Shown: positions 8,219 through 19,949, numbered from the stretch's first letter. The stretch is 64,000 nucleotides of DNA from Palleronia caenipelagi (GCF_007004065.1 NZ_VFSV01000008.1:93431-157430), one strand, 5' to 3'. The notes: a model not told the origin generated them from the letters alone. Made by a program: numbers and translations.

Positions 8219-9274
8219 ATGACAAAAGGTGCTGTTCGATTTGAGGCCGTGACCAAGATGTTCGGGGACGTGGTGGCGTTAAAGCCCCTCTCCCTCGATA
8301 TCGCCCCGGGCACGCTGGTGACGCTGTTGGGGCCCTCGGGCTGCGGCAAGACCACCACCCTGCGCCTCATCGCGGGGCTCGAGAGCGCCACGAGCGGGCG
8401 CATCCTGATCGGTGGCGAGGATGTGACTCATCTCTCGGCCACCTATCGGAAGGTCTCGATGGTGTTTCAGTCCTACGCCCTCTTCCCCCACATGACCGTG
8501 CGGGAGAATGTGGCCTACGGTCTGACGGTGACGAAGACACCCAGGGCCGAGGCCCATGCCCGCGCCGAAGAGGGTCTTGCCATGGTCGGGCTCAAGGGCT
8601 TCGGCGACCGTCTGCCCTCGGAGCTGTCGGGCGGCCAGCAACAACGCGTGGCCGTGGCCCGCGCCATCGTGCTGGAGCCTGAGGTGCTGCTGCTGGACGA
8701 GCCGCTGTCGAATCTCGACGCAAAGCTGCGCCGCCACGTGCGCGAGGAGATCCGCGAGATCCAGCAGCGCCTCGGCCTGACGGCGGTCTATGTGACCCAC
8801 GATCAGGAAGAGGCCATGGCCGTCTCTAACCGGATCATCGTTATGCGCAACGCCGAGATCGCACAGGAAGGCACGCCCTTTGAGCTCTACGACCGCCCCG
8901 CCTCGGCCTTCATCGCGGATTTCATCGGGGACGCGAACCTGATCGGCGTGGAGGTAACACGGACAGGTGCCGAAACCGAGATCCTGGTGAATGACACACG
9001 CATCACCCTGCCTCTGGCCCATGACAAGACCGGCCCGGCGCAGATGGTTCTGCGTCCCCATCAGGTCCAACTCAGCCCCGAGCCGGTGCCGGGCAGCTTT
9101 GCCGCGGAAATCAGCTATGCCGCCTGGCTCGGCAATGTGATCCAGTACACGCTGGCTACGCCAGTCGGTCCGCTCTTTGTCCTCAGCCCGCCGGTCGCAC
9201 ACCCCTTTGCCCACGGCGATACGGTCCACGTGAACTTCCGCCCCGAAGACGTGCGCCTCGTCCGCACGGCTTGA
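8219..9274 (+). CDS. ABC transporter ATP-binding protein (FbpC/PotA type)
   Basis: 351 aa from the ATG at 8219, with AAGGA at 8208-8212. An in-frame GTG at 8204 overlaps the permease stop and would add five residues. Walker A is GPSGCGKTT, the Q-loop VFQSYALFPHM, the signature LSGGQQQRVAVARA, Walker B VLLLDEPLSNLD and the H-loop YVTHDQEEA. A TOBE-type C-terminal domain follows (residues about 240-350; MVLRPHQVQL, VNFRPEDVRLV). It powers the importer encoded by the two preceding genes. Confidence 0.92.
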   Translation: MTKGAVRFEAVTKMFGDVVALKPLSLDIAPGTLVTLLGPSGCGKTTTLRLIAGLESATSGRILIGGEDVTHLSATYRKVSMVFQSYALFPHMTVRENVAYGLTVTKTPRAEAHARAEEGLAMVGLKGFGDRLPSELSGGQQQRVAVARAIVLEPEVLLLDEPLSNLDAKLRRHVREEIREIQQRLGLTAVYVTHDQEEAMAVSNRIIVMRNAEIAQEGTPFELYDRPASAFIADFIGDANLIGVEVTRTGAETEILVNDTRITLPLAHDKTGPAQMVLRPHQVQLSPEPVPGSFAAEISYAAWLGNVIQYTLATPVGPLFVLSPPVAHPFAHGDTVHVNFRPEDVRLVRTA

Positions 9275-9598
9275 CCGATCCTGACCGCGTTGTCAGGCGT
9301 GGCTTGTCGCTGCGAATCAGATGTCCGGTCCCATGCCTTGGGTTGAACAGACAGTTTCCACCCTCGGGTTGTCGCCCGGCTTCCGCGCAGCGCTGCCCCA
9401 TGGGCACCGTTCTGTCTTGAAAAGAGGGGTCGATAGCGGCATGTTCGGGTTGCGGACTGGCGATAGCGTCGCCGGCGCCTCACCCAAGGTGCTCCGCAAT
9501 CAATCTCCTGAACGCCGGGACGTTTTCATGTCGCCTCCCGGCCTGATGGAGACAGTCCCTCTCCGGCCGGACCGCATTCGGATCGGAGGAGCCTGTTC
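9275..9598. other. Intergenic region between the ABC operon and creatinase
   Basis: 324 bp without a convincing gene. It contains a short perfect hairpin just after the ATPase gene (CCTGAC 9280-9285 with GTCAGG 9292-9297, no T-run) that may end the ABC transcript. A second inverted repeat, GCCGGGA/TCCCGGC (9514-9542), sits 57 bp before the creatinase start and may be an operator. A strong ribosome site GGAGGA lies at 9585-9590. Confidence 0.45.
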
Positions 9599-10813
9599 AT
9601 GGCCGAAACACAACAGCGCCCGGAATTCTACCGGTTTCATCAGGGTGAGAAGATCTTGCCCTTTGCCGATGATGAGTATGAGTCCCGGTTGGCAATCCTG
9701 CGGCGATCCATGGCAGATCACGGCGTGGATGCCTGCCTGTTCACCTCAATGCACTGCGTCGCCTATTATAGCGGATTTCTCTACTGCGCGTTCGGCCGCC
9801 CCTATGCACTGGTGGTGACGGCTTCGGAGAGCGTTACCTTCAGCGCCGGGATCGACGCAGCCCAGCCGTGGCGCCGTTGCCATGGCGACAACATCACCTA
9901 CACCGACTGGCAGCGGAACAATTATTGGCGCGCCATCGTCTCGGTGACCGGGACGGGCAAGACCATCGGTTTTGAGAGCGACCACCTGACCCTGACCCAG
10001 AAGGCGCTGCTTGACACGTTTCTGAGCCCCGCCGCGACCGTAGACATGGCTCCGGTCTCCATGCGTCAGCGGATGCACAAATCCCCGGCCGAGATCGCGT
10101 TGATCCGGGCGGGGGCTGAGGTGGCGGATGTCGGCGGTTATGCCATCCGCGACGCGATCAGCGCCGGCCAGCGTGAGATTGATATCGCCATGGCGGGCCG
10201 GGACGCGATGGAGCTGGAGATTGCCCGCCGATATCCCGACGCGGAATATCGCGATACATGGGTCTGGTTTCAGTCGGGGATCAACACAGATGGCGCCCAT
10301 AACCCGGTCACCGGGCGACGCCTCGAAAAAGGCGACATCCTGAGCCTGAACTGTTTTCCGATGATCAGCGGCTATTATACGGCCCTCGAACGCACGCTGT
10401 TCATCGGGACGGTCGATCCCGACAGCTTGCGGATCTGGGAAGCCAATGTCGCGGCTCATGAATTCGGTATGAGCCTGCTCCGCCCCGGTGTGAGCTGCGC
10501 GGAGGTGACCGGGGAGATCAACCGCTTCTTCGCAGAGCGCGATCTGCTGCAATACCGGACCTTCGGCTACGGACACTCTTTTGGTGTGCTGTCGCATTAC
10601 TATGGGCGCGAAGCCGGGCTGGAACTTCGGGAGGATATCGACACGGTGCTTGAGCCGGGCATGGTGATCTCGATGGAGCCGATGTTGACCATCCCTGACG
10701 GTCAACCCGGCGCAGGCGGATACCGGGAGCATGACATTCTTGTCATCACAGAAGACGGCGCAGAAAACATCACCGGCTATCCCTATGGTCCGGACTTCAA
10801 CGTGGTCGGTTGA
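9599..10813 (+). CDS. Creatinase (creatine amidinohydrolase)
   Basis: 404 aa, the same length as the Pseudomonas enzyme. Characteristic stretches are shared with creatinase as I remember it: DFLYCSFGRPYALVVT-like FLYCAFGRPYALVV, YTDWQRNNYW, WFQSGINTDGAHNPVTG, DILSLNCFPMI and QYRTFGYGHSFGVLSHYYG. The catalytic His (GAHNPVT) and the two Glu residues (ALERTLF and SMEPM) of the pita-bread fold are present. The enzyme hydrolyses creatine to sarcosine and urea. GGAGGA lies 8 nt before the start. It stands alone: no sarcosine oxidase or creatininase is next to it. A catabolic use of creatine is a family-based inference. Confidence 0.92.
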   Translation: MAETQQRPEFYRFHQGEKILPFADDEYESRLAILRRSMADHGVDACLFTSMHCVAYYSGFLYCAFGRPYALVVTASESVTFSAGIDAAQPWRRCHGDNITYTDWQRNNYWRAIVSVTGTGKTIGFESDHLTLTQKALLDTFLSPAATVDMAPVSMRQRMHKSPAEIALIRAGAEVADVGGYAIRDAISAGQREIDIAMAGRDAMELEIARRYPDAEYRDTWVWFQSGINTDGAHNPVTGRRLEKGDILSLNCFPMISGYYTALERTLFIGTVDPDSLRIWEANVAAHEFGMSLLRPGVSCAEVTGEINRFFAERDLLQYRTFGYGHSFGVLSHYYGREAGLELREDIDTVLEPGMVISMEPMLTIPDGQPGAGGYREHDILVITEDGAENITGYPYGPDFNVVG

Positions 10814-10924
10814 GCGCCGGGGGCAGGACAAACGTCAAGGTACTTAGTGCTTTGATATGTCTTGCCATTTCATCCCTGTGGCGTGAAGGTGGACGGTGAT
10901 CCATCTCATCGGGGGCGACCGTGG

Positions 10925-11977
10925 TCAGGGTGCGTCTTTCAAGCGGAGGTCGACCCAGACCGGACGATGCGGAGGCAGATCGTCGAGGCCGTCCACGCCC
11001 CAGACAACCCCGCTCCCGTCCACGTGCAGACCCGCGGATGGCAGCACGTAGCTGAGCCGCAGATTGCCCGGCGGCATATCGTAGGCGGCAGTGTCGAGGG
11101 CCGGGTCCCCGCTATGTTGCGGGTCCGCCTCCTGCGCTGCCCCCGTACTGCGGGGCTGTGGATCCTGAAGGCGCGAGTCGCTCAGGAGCGCGTTCAACGC
11201 GTCCCGTCGGCCCTCGCCATCGAGCGGGTCCACATTGGCGAGGCCCAGAATAACGTATGGCGGCTCTGGCGCGGGCAGCTCCAACACACCGTCGAGTAGC
11301 CTCATCCACAGCGCCGCCTCGTCATTGGCGCGGCGGCCATTGCGGTCTTCGGGGCCGTCAAAGACCGGTGGAGTGGCAGCCCACGTCAACAGCGTCAGGC
11401 GCGTGTCACCGACGACCACCGGCAGAACCCAATGCGCCACCGAGGAGAGGCGCTGGACCTCTGTCGCGTACCCCAGCTCCGGGGGTATCCCACCCGGCAG
11501 ATCACGCCACAGCAGGGCCGAGAGGTCAGTGACCCCCCCCAGGTCAAAGGGGTAGCGAGACAGCACCGCCATTCCATGCGCTCCGGCAAATCGCCCGTAG
11601 CCCTGCGCGTCTCGCGGGCCATTCAACTGCCCGTCCCCGTCCAGATCGAGGCCCGTCCGCATACCGCTATTGGGCAGGGCGGAGAACAGGTGCGGGTAGT
11701 CCAACCCATTCGACCTCAGACGATCGGCCAGCGCGCCGAGCGTTGCCTGCCCGGCGTCATAATCGATGTCCTGCAGCACAAGAATATCGGCGCGTGTCGC
11801 GAGGATCAGGGCCAGCGCCGCTTCGATCCGGGCGTCCTCACCGCGCATCAGGTCGCGCAACAAAAGACCGGGCCCCCTCGCGGAGATCCCGGTCTTGAAA
11901 GTCGCGACGCGAACCGTCTCCGCCCCGAGCGGCCCCGCGAGGAGGCAAAGCCCGAGGAGGAGGACGGCGCGGATCAC
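10925..11977 (-). CDS. Endonuclease/exonuclease/phosphatase (EEP) family protein, exported
   Basis: 350 aa with a signal peptide ([22 protein letters not shown]). The EEP fold is indicated by RVATFKTG at the start of the mature chain, [12 protein letters not shown] (metal-binding position), MAVLSRYPF, a GLANVDP segment in the place of the usual N-x-D motif, and PVWVDLRL at the end. Such exported EEP proteins are usually annotated as hypothetical hydrolases; the substrate is unknown. The usual NAD/GD signature is altered to NVD and the terminal His-containing motif to HRPVWVDL, so activity is not assured. It overlaps leuD by 4 nt and is probably co-transcribed with leuCD, although no functional link is known. 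Confidence 0.75.
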   Translation of the reverse strand: MIRAVLLLGLCLLAGPLGAETVRVATFKTGISARGPGLLLRDLMRGEDARIEAALALILATRADILVLQDIDYDAGQATLGALADRLRSNGLDYPHLFSALPNSGMRTGLDLDGDGQLNGPRDAQGYGRFAGAHGMAVLSRYPFDLGGVTDLSALLWRDLPGGIPPELGYATEVQRLSSVAHWVLPVVVGDTRLTLLTWAATPPVFDGPEDRNGRRANDEAALWMRLLDGVLELPAPEPPYVILGLANVDPLDGEGRRDALNALLSDSRLQDPQPRSTGAAQEADPQHSGDPALDTAAYDMPPGNLRLSYVLPSAGLHVDGSGVVWGVDGLDDLPPHRPVWVDLRLKDAP

Positions 11978-12579
11978 ACCCAGGGGCGCGCCTGGCTGGC
12001 CTGCGCCTCAAAGCTGTCGATGGCTGCGCCCTTTTCCAGCGTCAGACCGATATCGTCGAGACCTTCGAGCAGGCAGTGCTTGCGGAACGGATCGACCTCA
12101 AAGGAGATCTCGATACCGTCCGACGCGGTGATGGTCTGGTTCTCCAGATCCACGGTCATCCGGGCGTTCTGGCCCTTTTCGGCGTCTGACATCAGCAGGT
12201 CCACCTGCTCCTGCGGCAGGACGATGGGCAGGATGCCGTTCTTGAAGCAGTTGTTGAAGAAGATATCGGCAAAGCTCGGCGCGATGACGCAACGGATGCC
12301 GAAATCCTTGATCGCCCAGGGGGCGTGCTCCCGCGACGAGCCACAGCCGAAATTCTCGCCCGCCACGAGGATCTCGGTCTCGCGATAGGCGGGCTTGTTC
12401 AGCACGAAATCGGCGATCTCGTTGCCCTCGCGATCATAGCGCATCTCGTCAAAGAGGTTCACGCCAAGACCCGAACGCTTGATCGTCTTCAGGAACTGCT
12501 TGGGAATGATCATGTCGGTATCGACATTGACCAAAGGCATAGGCGCCGCAACGCCGGTGAGAGTGGTGAATTTTTCCAT
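11974..12579 (-). CDS. leuD: 3-isopropylmalate dehydratase small subunit
   Basis: 201 aa, the usual LeuD length. It has the family N-terminus [21 protein letters not shown], the swivel-domain motif [14 protein letters not shown], and [18 protein letters not shown]. With LeuC it isomerises 2-isopropylmalate to 3-isopropylmalate in leucine synthesis. It lies 15 bp downstream of leuC and overlaps the EEP gene by 4 nt. Confidence 0.96.
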   Translation of the reverse strand: MEKFTTLTGVAAPMPLVNVDTDMIIPKQFLKTIKRSGLGVNLFDEMRYDREGNEIADFVLNKPAYRETEILVAGENFGCGSSREHAPWAIKDFGIRCVIAPSFADIFFNNCFKNGILPIVLPQEQVDLLMSDAEKGQNARMTVDLENQTITASDGIEISFEVDPFRKHCLLEGLDDIGLTLEKGAAIDSFEAQASQARPWV

Positions 12580-12594
12580 GGTCTCTGTTCCCTC

Positions 12595-14016
12595 TCAGGC
12601 GGCTTCGGTCGCGGACAGCTCGCGCACGTCGGTGATTTTCCCGGTCACGGCGGCCGCGGCGGCCATGGCGGGGCTCATGAGGTGGGTGCGGCCTTTGTAG
12701 CCCTGACGGCCCTCGAAGTTCCGGTTCGAGGTGGCGGCGCAGCGTTCGCCGGGTGCGAGCTGGTCGGGGTTCATGGCGAGGCACATGGAGCACCCGGCCA
12801 GACGCCATTCGAAACCGGCCTCACGGAAGATGTCGGCCAGACCTTCTTCCTCGGCCTGTGCGCGGACAAGACCCGAGCCGGGGACGACCATGGCGCGCAT
12901 GCCGTCCTTGACCTTACGGCCCTTCAGGATCTCGGCGGCGGCGCGCAGATCCTCGATCCGGCCATTGGTGCAGGAGCCGATAAAGACCGTGTCGATCTCG
13001 ATATCGGTCAGCGGCATCCCGGCGGTCAGGCCCATGTAGTCGAGCGAACGGGCAGCGGCCTCACGCTTGCCCCCGGAGAAGCTCTCGGGCGCGGGAACGG
13101 TCGCGTTGATCGGCAGAGCGTCCTCGGGCGAAGTGCCCCAGGTGACGGTCGGTGCGATGTCTTCGCCCTTTAGCGTCACGACCTTGTCCCAATGGGCATC
13201 GTCGTCGGAATAGAGGGTCTTCCACCAGTTGAGCGCGGCTTCCCACTGGGCGCCTTTGGGGGCGTGAGGACGGCCCTGCACATAGTCGAAGGTCTTCTGA
13301 TCCGGCGCAATCAGGCCAGCGCGGGCGCCGCCTTCGATGGCCATGTTGCAGATGGTCATCCGGCCCTCCATCGAAAGGTCCCGGATCGCCTCGCCGCAAT
13401 ATTCGATCACGTAGCCGGTGCCGCCGGCGGTGCCGGTCTCGGCGATGATCGACAGGACGATATCCTTGGCGGTGACGCCCGGCGAAAGCTTGCCGGTGAT
13501 CTCCACCTTCATGTTCTTCGACTTCTTCTGGATCAGCGTCTGGGTGGCCAGAACGTGCTCGACCTCGGACGTGCCGATGCCATGGGCCAGCGCACCGAAC
13601 GCCCCGTGGGTGGCGGTGTGGCTGTCACCGCAGACGACGGTCATGCCAGGCAGCGTCCAGCCCTGCTCGGGGCCGACGATATGGACGATACCCTGACGGA
13701 CGTCGCTGACCGGATAGTAGTGGATGCCGAAATCCTTGGCGTTCTTGTCGAGGGCGGCGACCTGAATGGCGCTGTCCTCGGTCATGTTTGCCGGATCCTC
13801 GCGGCCCGGGGTGGTGGGCACGTTGTGATCGGGCACGGCGATGGTCTGATCGGGACGGCGGACCTTGCGGCCCGACATGCGCAGCCCTTCAAAGGCCTGC
13901 GGGCTCGTCACCTCATGGACGAGGTGGCGGTCGATATAGAGGAGCGACGTGCCGTCTTCGGCCTCATGCACGAGATGCGCATCCCAGATCTTGTCATAGA
14001 GTGTCTTGCCAGCCAT
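12595..14016 (-). CDS. leuC: 3-isopropylmalate dehydratase large subunit
   Basis: 473 aa, an aconitase-family protein. The start [18 protein letters not shown] is typical. Active-site segments include [17 protein letters not shown], and the [4Fe-4S] cysteines lie in [13 protein letters not shown] and in GCSMCLAMN. It catalyses the second step of leucine biosynthesis together with LeuD. leuB is elsewhere in the window (33-34 kb), so the leu genes are scattered. The ribosome site GGAGA lies just upstream of the ATG. Confidence 0.96.
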   Translation of the reverse strand: MAGKTLYDKIWDAHLVHEAEDGTSLLYIDRHLVHEVTSPQAFEGLRMSGRKVRRPDQTIAVPDHNVPTTPGREDPANMTEDSAIQVAALDKNAKDFGIHYYPVSDVRQGIVHIVGPEQGWTLPGMTVVCGDSHTATHGAFGALAHGIGTSEVEHVLATQTLIQKKSKNMKVEITGKLSPGVTAKDIVLSIIAETGTAGGTGYVIEYCGEAIRDLSMEGRMTICNMAIEGGARAGLIAPDQKTFDYVQGRPHAPKGAQWEAALNWWKTLYSDDDAHWDKVVTLKGEDIAPTVTWGTSPEDALPINATVPAPESFSGGKREAAARSLDYMGLTAGMPLTDIEIDTVFIGSCTNGRIEDLRAAAEILKGRKVKDGMRAMVVPGSGLVRAQAEEEGLADIFREAGFEWRLAGCSMCLAMNPDQLAPGERCAATSNRNFEGRQGYKGRTHLMSPAMAAAAAVTGKITDVRELSATEAA

Positions 14017-14067
14017 GGCGGGTCTCCTTCAGGAGAAAATGTAACGGGTCTTGATGGGGTGACGGGT

Positions 14068-14163
14068 TCAGGCCGCGCGAAGTCGCGCGAGGACCGACCG
14101 TGTGTCGCCCTCAAAGCGCTCGGTCAGCCGTGCGTGGTCGCTCATATCGAGTCTGAACATCAT
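14068..14163 (-). CDS. Possible 31-aa small ORF upstream of leuC
   Basis: An ATG-ATG start at 14163 opens a frame ending at a TGA 51 nt before leuC; the peptide contains SDHARLTERF and SVLARLRAA. No good ribosome site is visible, and there is no leucine run of the kind seen in classical leader peptides (five Leu in 31 residues). It could be a leader or simply an open stretch; the evidence is weak. Confidence 0.22.
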   Translation of the reverse strand: MMFRLDMSDHARLTERFEGDTRSVLARLRAA

Positions 14164-14243
14164 GGCGGTGATACATAGCCCAAAGCGGCGCGAAAGAGAA
14201 GACAGAAGCTTGCCCTGCCGCAGCGATGCCCCATGATCCCTGT

Positions 14244-14732
14244 ATGACCCGGTTACCTGTCGAGATCCGTCCCGCTCGCCCTAAAGATGCCGCTGAGATT
14301 GCACGGATCCACGTGCAGGCGTGGCAGGAGAGCTATCGCGGCCTTCTGCCCGATGACCTGCTCGCCCGGCAAGACGTGAGCGCGCGGCAGAAGATCTGGG
14401 AACAGGCGTTGGAGCAGGGCCAGACCCGGATCGTCATCGCCCCGGGTGCGGGGTTTGCGCAGCTCGGGCCACAACGAGAAGCAGAGTTCGCCGCCGACTG
14501 GCCGCTGGAGCTGTGGGCGATGTACTTGCTCGACGACGCCAAACGTCGAGGCATCGGGCGCGCGCTCTGGGCGGCTTTGGCCCCGCAGAAACCCATGACC
14601 TGCTGCGTACTGATCACCAACCTCCCCGCCATCGCGTTCTACGAAGCCATAGGCGGCAGGCGGCTCCTGACCCGGGATGAGGAGATCGCCGGGACGCCGA
14701 TCCGCGAGCACGTTAACGGCTTTGCGCCCTGA
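14244..14732 (+). CDS. GNAT family N-acetyltransferase
   Basis: 162 aa from the ATG at 14244 ([16 protein letters not shown]); an ATG six codons earlier (14226) is equally possible, as neither has a clear ribosome site. The fold is recognised from [20 protein letters not shown] at the N-terminus, the [20 protein letters not shown] acetyl-CoA-binding motif A, and [15 protein letters not shown] near the C-terminus. The substrate is unknown. It is followed 64 bp later by the formaldehyde dehydrogenase gene on the same strand. Confidence 0.82.
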   Translation: MTRLPVEIRPARPKDAAEIARIHVQAWQESYRGLLPDDLLARQDVSARQKIWEQALEQGQTRIVIAPGAGFAQLGPQREAEFAADWPLELWAMYLLDDAKRRGIGRALWAALAPQKPMTCCVLITNLPAIAFYEAIGGRRLLTRDEEIAGTPIREHVNGFAP

Positions 14733-14796
14733 GATCCTTGCGTCCGCGCCCGCGTTCCAGCAAGGCTGGGGTAACACATTCAGCAGGGAGACGATT

Positions 14797-15933
<1,137 letters not shown>

Positions 15934-16088
15934 ACCGCCTCAACGGGTCCGCCTCGATGGCGGGCCCGGCCTCCGGGGAGGAGATCCCGATTGCGGGAGG
16001 GCTGTTGAGACGGATTGCACCGAAATGCGCTTCACCCCGGCGTCAGACCCTCTATACCGTCGGGCGAAACAACGAATGGCGACGTAGC

Positions 16089-17837
16089 ATGACGTATACT
16101 CTGGGTCTGGCGACGATGGATAACAGCGCGGCGGCACTGTTTCATGACGGTCGGCTGATCGCAGCTGTCGAGCAAGAGCGCCTGAGCCGGATCAAGAATG
16201 ACGGCGCCCTGCCCTTTCTCGCCATCGAAGAATGTCTGACCATGGCCGGCATCACGGCCAGCCAGATCGATCGGATTGCGGTCTATTGGCAGCCATGGCG
16301 TGTGGCCTCGCGCGGCGTTCAGACCCTGCGCAAGATGGCCGGGTCCTCTAACGCGCGCTCCGCAATTCTGGGACGGCTCCGGCACATCATGGGACAGGGA
16401 GATGCCGAGGAAGATCCGCGCAGCTCCTGGTCCGATCTGTTTCGCCTGCGCAAGCATCTGACCGGGCACTTTGGTCCTCTGAACGCGCGGATCAGCTACC
16501 ACGACCACCACCTGTGCCATCAGCTCTATGCCGAGCAGATGCGCGACTGGGACGAGTTTGTGTCTCTCTCATATGACGGTGGCGGAGAGACGAACTCCAC
16601 CGTTCTGAGCACGGTGCGCGGCGGCAGGCGTGAGACCGTCTCCCGCCACCGTTGGCCCAATTCGCTGGGGCATTATTACAGCTTTTTCACCGGCTTCCTC
16701 GGGTTCACGATGCTCGAGGGTGAGTACAAGATGATGGGCTTGGCGCCCTACGGCACGCCCCGCTATGCCGACGCGCTGAAAGCCCATGCCCTGCATCTGG
16801 AACCCGGCGGACGCTACCGGCTGAACACCGCGCTCTGCGACTATCACGCCGCGCTCAAGGGGCATTTTCCGGCAGAGGCCGAAGAGCTTTTTGGACCCCG
16901 GCGCCAGCCCGATGCGGACCCGTCGCCGGAGCATGTGGATCTGGCGACCTCGGTGCAGCAGGTCCATGAGGACGCGCTGATCCACCTCTTTGAACCGCTG
17001 CGGGAACGCGCGCCGGAGCTGCGCAAGCTGGTCATCTCGGGCGGTTGCGCCTTGAACGTGACCGCGAACGGGCGGTTGCTGGCCGATGGGATCTTCGACG
17101 AAATCATCATCCCTCCGGCTCCCCATGACGCGGGCTGCGCCATAGGCGCGGGGCTGGCGGATCTGGCCGCGCGAAGTGTATCGCCTGAGACGGAGACGGT
17201 CCGCTCGCCCTATCTGGGGGCCGCCTATGATCGCTCCCGGATCGAGGCCGCCATGACCGCGGCAGGTGTGACGCCGCCCCCGCCGCGGTCGGATGCGGAT
17301 CTCGCCCGCGATACAGCTCAGGCGTTGGCAGACGGGCTGGTCGTCGCTTGGTTTCAGGGCCGCAGCGAGTTCGGACCCCGGGCGCTGGGGGCGCGCAGCT
17401 TTCTCGCCGATCCGCGCCGGGATGCGGTGCGGGAGGAGCTGAACCAGAAGATCAAAAAGCGCGAACTGTTCCGTCCCTTCGCGCCCAGCGTGGCGGAGGA
17501 AGCGGCCTCGCGCTTCTTCGAGATTGACCAGCCCAGCCCCTACATGAACATTGTCGCCAAGGTCCGACCCGAGATGGCCTCGGTCATTCCCGCCGTGACG
17601 CATGTGGACGGGACGGCGCGGGTGCATACGGTGTCACCTGAGGCGAACCCGATCTACCATGCACTCCTGACCGCGTTCGGGGACCTGACCGGGGTGCCGG
17701 TGCTTCTCAACACCTCGTTCAACATTCAGGAACCCATCGTGCACACGCCCGAAGACGCGCTGGCGACCTTCCGCGCGTCGGGCGTAGACGTGCTGGCGCT
17801 GGGACCTTACCTGATCCGGCGTGCAGACCTGTCATGA
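16089..17837 (+). CDS. Carbamoyltransferase, NodU/CmcH/TobZ type
   Basis: 582 aa from the ATG at 16089 (MTYTLGLATMDNSAAALFHD). The N-terminal Kae1-like ASKHA domain shows the typical glycine-rich start and SGGCALNVTANGRLL. The C-terminal YrdC-like half carries RSEFGPRALGARSFLADPR, KKRELFRPFAPSV and PVLLNTSFNIQEPIVHTPED. These enzymes transfer a carbamoyl group from carbamoyl phosphate, via carbamoyl-AMP, to a hydroxyl on a sugar or secondary metabolite. The gene overlaps the following polysaccharide-deacetylase gene by 4 nt, so the acceptor is plausibly a glycan. No other biosynthetic cluster genes are nearby. Confidence 0.88.
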   Translation: MTYTLGLATMDNSAAALFHDGRLIAAVEQERLSRIKNDGALPFLAIEECLTMAGITASQIDRIAVYWQPWRVASRGVQTLRKMAGSSNARSAILGRLRHIMGQGDAEEDPRSSWSDLFRLRKHLTGHFGPLNARISYHDHHLCHQLYAEQMRDWDEFVSLSYDGGGETNSTVLSTVRGGRRETVSRHRWPNSLGHYYSFFTGFLGFTMLEGEYKMMGLAPYGTPRYADALKAHALHLEPGGRYRLNTALCDYHAALKGHFPAEAEELFGPRRQPDADPSPEHVDLATSVQQVHEDALIHLFEPLRERAPELRKLVISGGCALNVTANGRLLADGIFDEIIIPPAPHDAGCAIGAGLADLAARSVSPETETVRSPYLGAAYDRSRIEAAMTAAGVTPPPPRSDADLARDTAQALADGLVVAWFQGRSEFGPRALGARSFLADPRRDAVREELNQKIKKRELFRPFAPSVAEEAASRFFEIDQPSPYMNIVAKVRPEMASVIPAVTHVDGTARVHTVSPEANPIYHALLTAFGDLTGVPVLLNTSFNIQEPIVHTPEDALATFRASGVDVLALGPYLIRRADLS

Positions 17838-18703
17838 CGGGCGGAGGGCTGTTTCTCTCGATCGATTTCGAGGATTTCGCCCATGATCTGAAGCGTGACC
17901 TTGGGCTGTGGGACACCGGACCGCTGCGGCTCGACGCGCTTTGGCGCTGCTATGAGATCATCGACCGGTTTCTGGCCGGATACAGCGCGCGGGCGACGTT
18001 CTTTTGCACGGGCGTGATCGCCGATCAGGCGCCTGATCTGGTGCGGCGCATCGCGGCGGATGGGCATGAGGTCGCCTGCCACTATCATTTCCACGACGAG
18101 ATGGACCGGCAGGAGACAAGCGAGACCGCCCGGAGCCTCGCCCGGGCCAAGGCCGCGCTGGAGACTGCCGCCAACACTCCGGTTCTCGGGTTTCGTGCGC
18201 CAAAATTCCGCATCCGTAAAGACGACCCGGCGCAGTATCGGGAGGTGGAACGTCTCTTTGCCTACGATTCCTCGCTCTGTGTTGCGACCAAGGCCGAGGT
18301 GACGGCGTTTCGCGGACGCATGGGACTGACCTCCCTCCACATCCTGCCGATTTATTCTGCTCCGCCCACGCGCAGTTTTCCAGCTTTGAACCTGGGCGGC
18401 ACCTATCTCAAACTCTTTCCCCGTGTCCTCACCGACCGGCTCATCACCGGTGCCGAGGCTGAGGGGATGGTGCCGCATATTTATCTGCACCCCTACGAGT
18501 TCGCGTCGGAGGGAGAATTCCTGCTGAGCCGTAACGAGCTATCCGGGCTGGGACAGCGCAAGGCAGCCTATTGGCGGTTGCGGCAGCACCAGTGGAACAC
18601 GGTCGGGAACCGCAGTCTCCTGACAAAGCTCAAAAAGATCTGCGACAGCCGTCCCCCACGAGGGCGGCTCTGCGATCACCTCTCCGAATTGGCGGTCGCC
18701 TGA
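17834..18703 (+). CDS. Polysaccharide deacetylase family protein (NodB homology)
   Basis: 289 aa. The NodB fold begins with LFLSIDFEDFAHD (catalytic base and metal Asp), followed by ATFFCTGVIADQAP, the metal-binding GHEVACHYHFHDE motif and GFRAPKFRI. The N-terminus SIDFEDF resembles the DUF3473 group found in exopolysaccharide systems. It probably removes an acetyl group from an amino sugar or acts on a lipid-linked glycan. It is translationally coupled (ATGA overlap) to the carbamoyltransferase. Its last 28 bp overlap the convergent flavoprotein gene. Confidence 0.85.
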   Translation: MTGGGLFLSIDFEDFAHDLKRDLGLWDTGPLRLDALWRCYEIIDRFLAGYSARATFFCTGVIADQAPDLVRRIAADGHEVACHYHFHDEMDRQETSETARSLARAKAALETAANTPVLGFRAPKFRIRKDDPAQYREVERLFAYDSSLCVATKAEVTAFRGRMGLTSLHILPIYSAPPTRSFPALNLGGTYLKLFPRVLTDRLITGAEAEGMVPHIYLHPYEFASEGEFLLSRNELSGLGQRKAAYWRLRQHQWNTVGNRSLLTKLKKICDSRPPRGRLCDHLSELAVA

Positions 18704-19854
18704 ACCCACTGCGCAGCGGCCTGCCCGGCGCTCCGCCCCGTGGCGAGGCAAGCGGTCAGCAGATAGCCGCCCGTTGGCGCCTCCCAGTCGAGCATTTCTC
18801 CGCAGGCAAAAACGCCGGGGGATTCATGCAACATCAGGTCCTGGGTCAGCGCGTCGAATCGAAGTCCACCAGCGGTCGAGATCGCTTCGTCGAGCGGGCG
18901 GGGGCCATTGTGGCGAATGGGCAGGGACTTGATCAGCGGCGCGAGATCCGCAGGCAAGGGGCGGCCAAATTCCTGAGCCAGTGCAATCTGTACCGGGCTC
19001 AGACGCAGCCCCTTGCGCAGGCGGTTGGAGACGGAGCCTTTCGCGCGGGCGAGTTGCTCGGCGACGCGGTCAAGACTCCAGTCTGGTTTCAGGTCCAATG
19101 TCAGCGCACCACCGTCCCGCAGCCACGGCGTCAGCGGGTAGATCCCACCGCCCTCAAGACCCCGTGCGCTGACCACGAACTCCCCCCGATGAATCTGGTC
19201 GCCGGTCAGGAGCGCTGTGTTTTTCACCGGCGCCCCAAAATGGGGCGTCATGTGGGGGCTCCAATGCAACGACAGCGCGGCGTTGCTGGGGGCGAAAGGC
19301 GCGACCAGCCCATGCGCTGCGAACCGCGCGGCCCATGCTCCGTCAGAGCCCAAGCGCGACCAGCTCGCTCCGCCCAGAGCGAGAACGGTGGCACGGGGGT
19401 GGAGCGTGAAAGGGCCGTCCTGTGTGTCAAAACGGGCCTCTTGCACCGACGACGAGTCCCAGCGCCAGCGGGTCCTGAACCTCACCCCAAGCCCGTCCAG
19501 CCGCGCCAGCCATGCCCTGAGCAAGGGGGATGCTTTCATCGCCCGGGGGAAAACCCGTCCCGTGGAGCCGGTGAAGAGCGGCTGTCCCAGCCCCTCTGCC
19601 CAGTCCATCACATCGCGCGCAGAGAACCGGGCCACGTGGGCCGCCACCGGATTGTCGCCGAACGCCGCCAGAAACTGTTCCTTCGGCACCGTATTCGTGA
19701 GATTCAGCCCGGATTTCCCAGCCATCAGGAACTTCCGTGCCGGGGACGGCATCTGGTCGGCGACCAGCACCGAGGCACCTGCCATCGCGGCGGCTTCGGC
19801 TGCCATCAGCCCTGCCGGTCCGGCGCCGATGATGAGAATATCAGGATCGGTCAT
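18676..19854 (-). CDS. HI0933-family flavoprotein (NAD(P)/FAD-dependent oxidoreductase)
   Basis: 392 aa. The dinucleotide fold [19 protein letters not shown] is at the N-terminus, [13 protein letters not shown] follows near residue 45, and the C-terminal FAD motif is [20 protein letters not shown]. It fits the TIGR03862 branch of HI0933-like proteins. The reaction is unknown. It is convergent with and overlaps the polysaccharide deacetylase gene by 28 bp at the 3' end, and is divergent from the ABC exporter to its right. Confidence 0.85.
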   Translation of the reverse strand: MTDPDILIIGAGPAGLMAAEAAAMAGASVLVADQMPSPARKFLMAGKSGLNLTNTVPKEQFLAAFGDNPVAAHVARFSARDVMDWAEGLGQPLFTGSTGRVFPRAMKASPLLRAWLARLDGLGVRFRTRWRWDSSSVQEARFDTQDGPFTLHPRATVLALGGASWSRLGSDGAWAARFAAHGLVAPFAPSNAALSLHWSPHMTPHFGAPVKNTALLTGDQIHRGEFVVSARGLEGGGIYPLTPWLRDGGALTLDLKPDWSLDRVAEQLARAKGSVSNRLRKGLRLSPVQIALAQEFGRPLPADLAPLIKSLPIRHNGPRPLDEAISTAGGLRFDALTQDLMLHESPGVFACGEMLDWEAPTGGYLLTACLATGRSAGQAAAQWVQATANSER

Positions 19855-19949
19855 GGCGACGATCTACGCGCACGGGCCGGCAAAGCAAAGCGTTGTGCTT
19901 TGCCTCGGGCGGGGTTAGCCCTAGCTCCCTGCAAAACACGAGGGGATCC

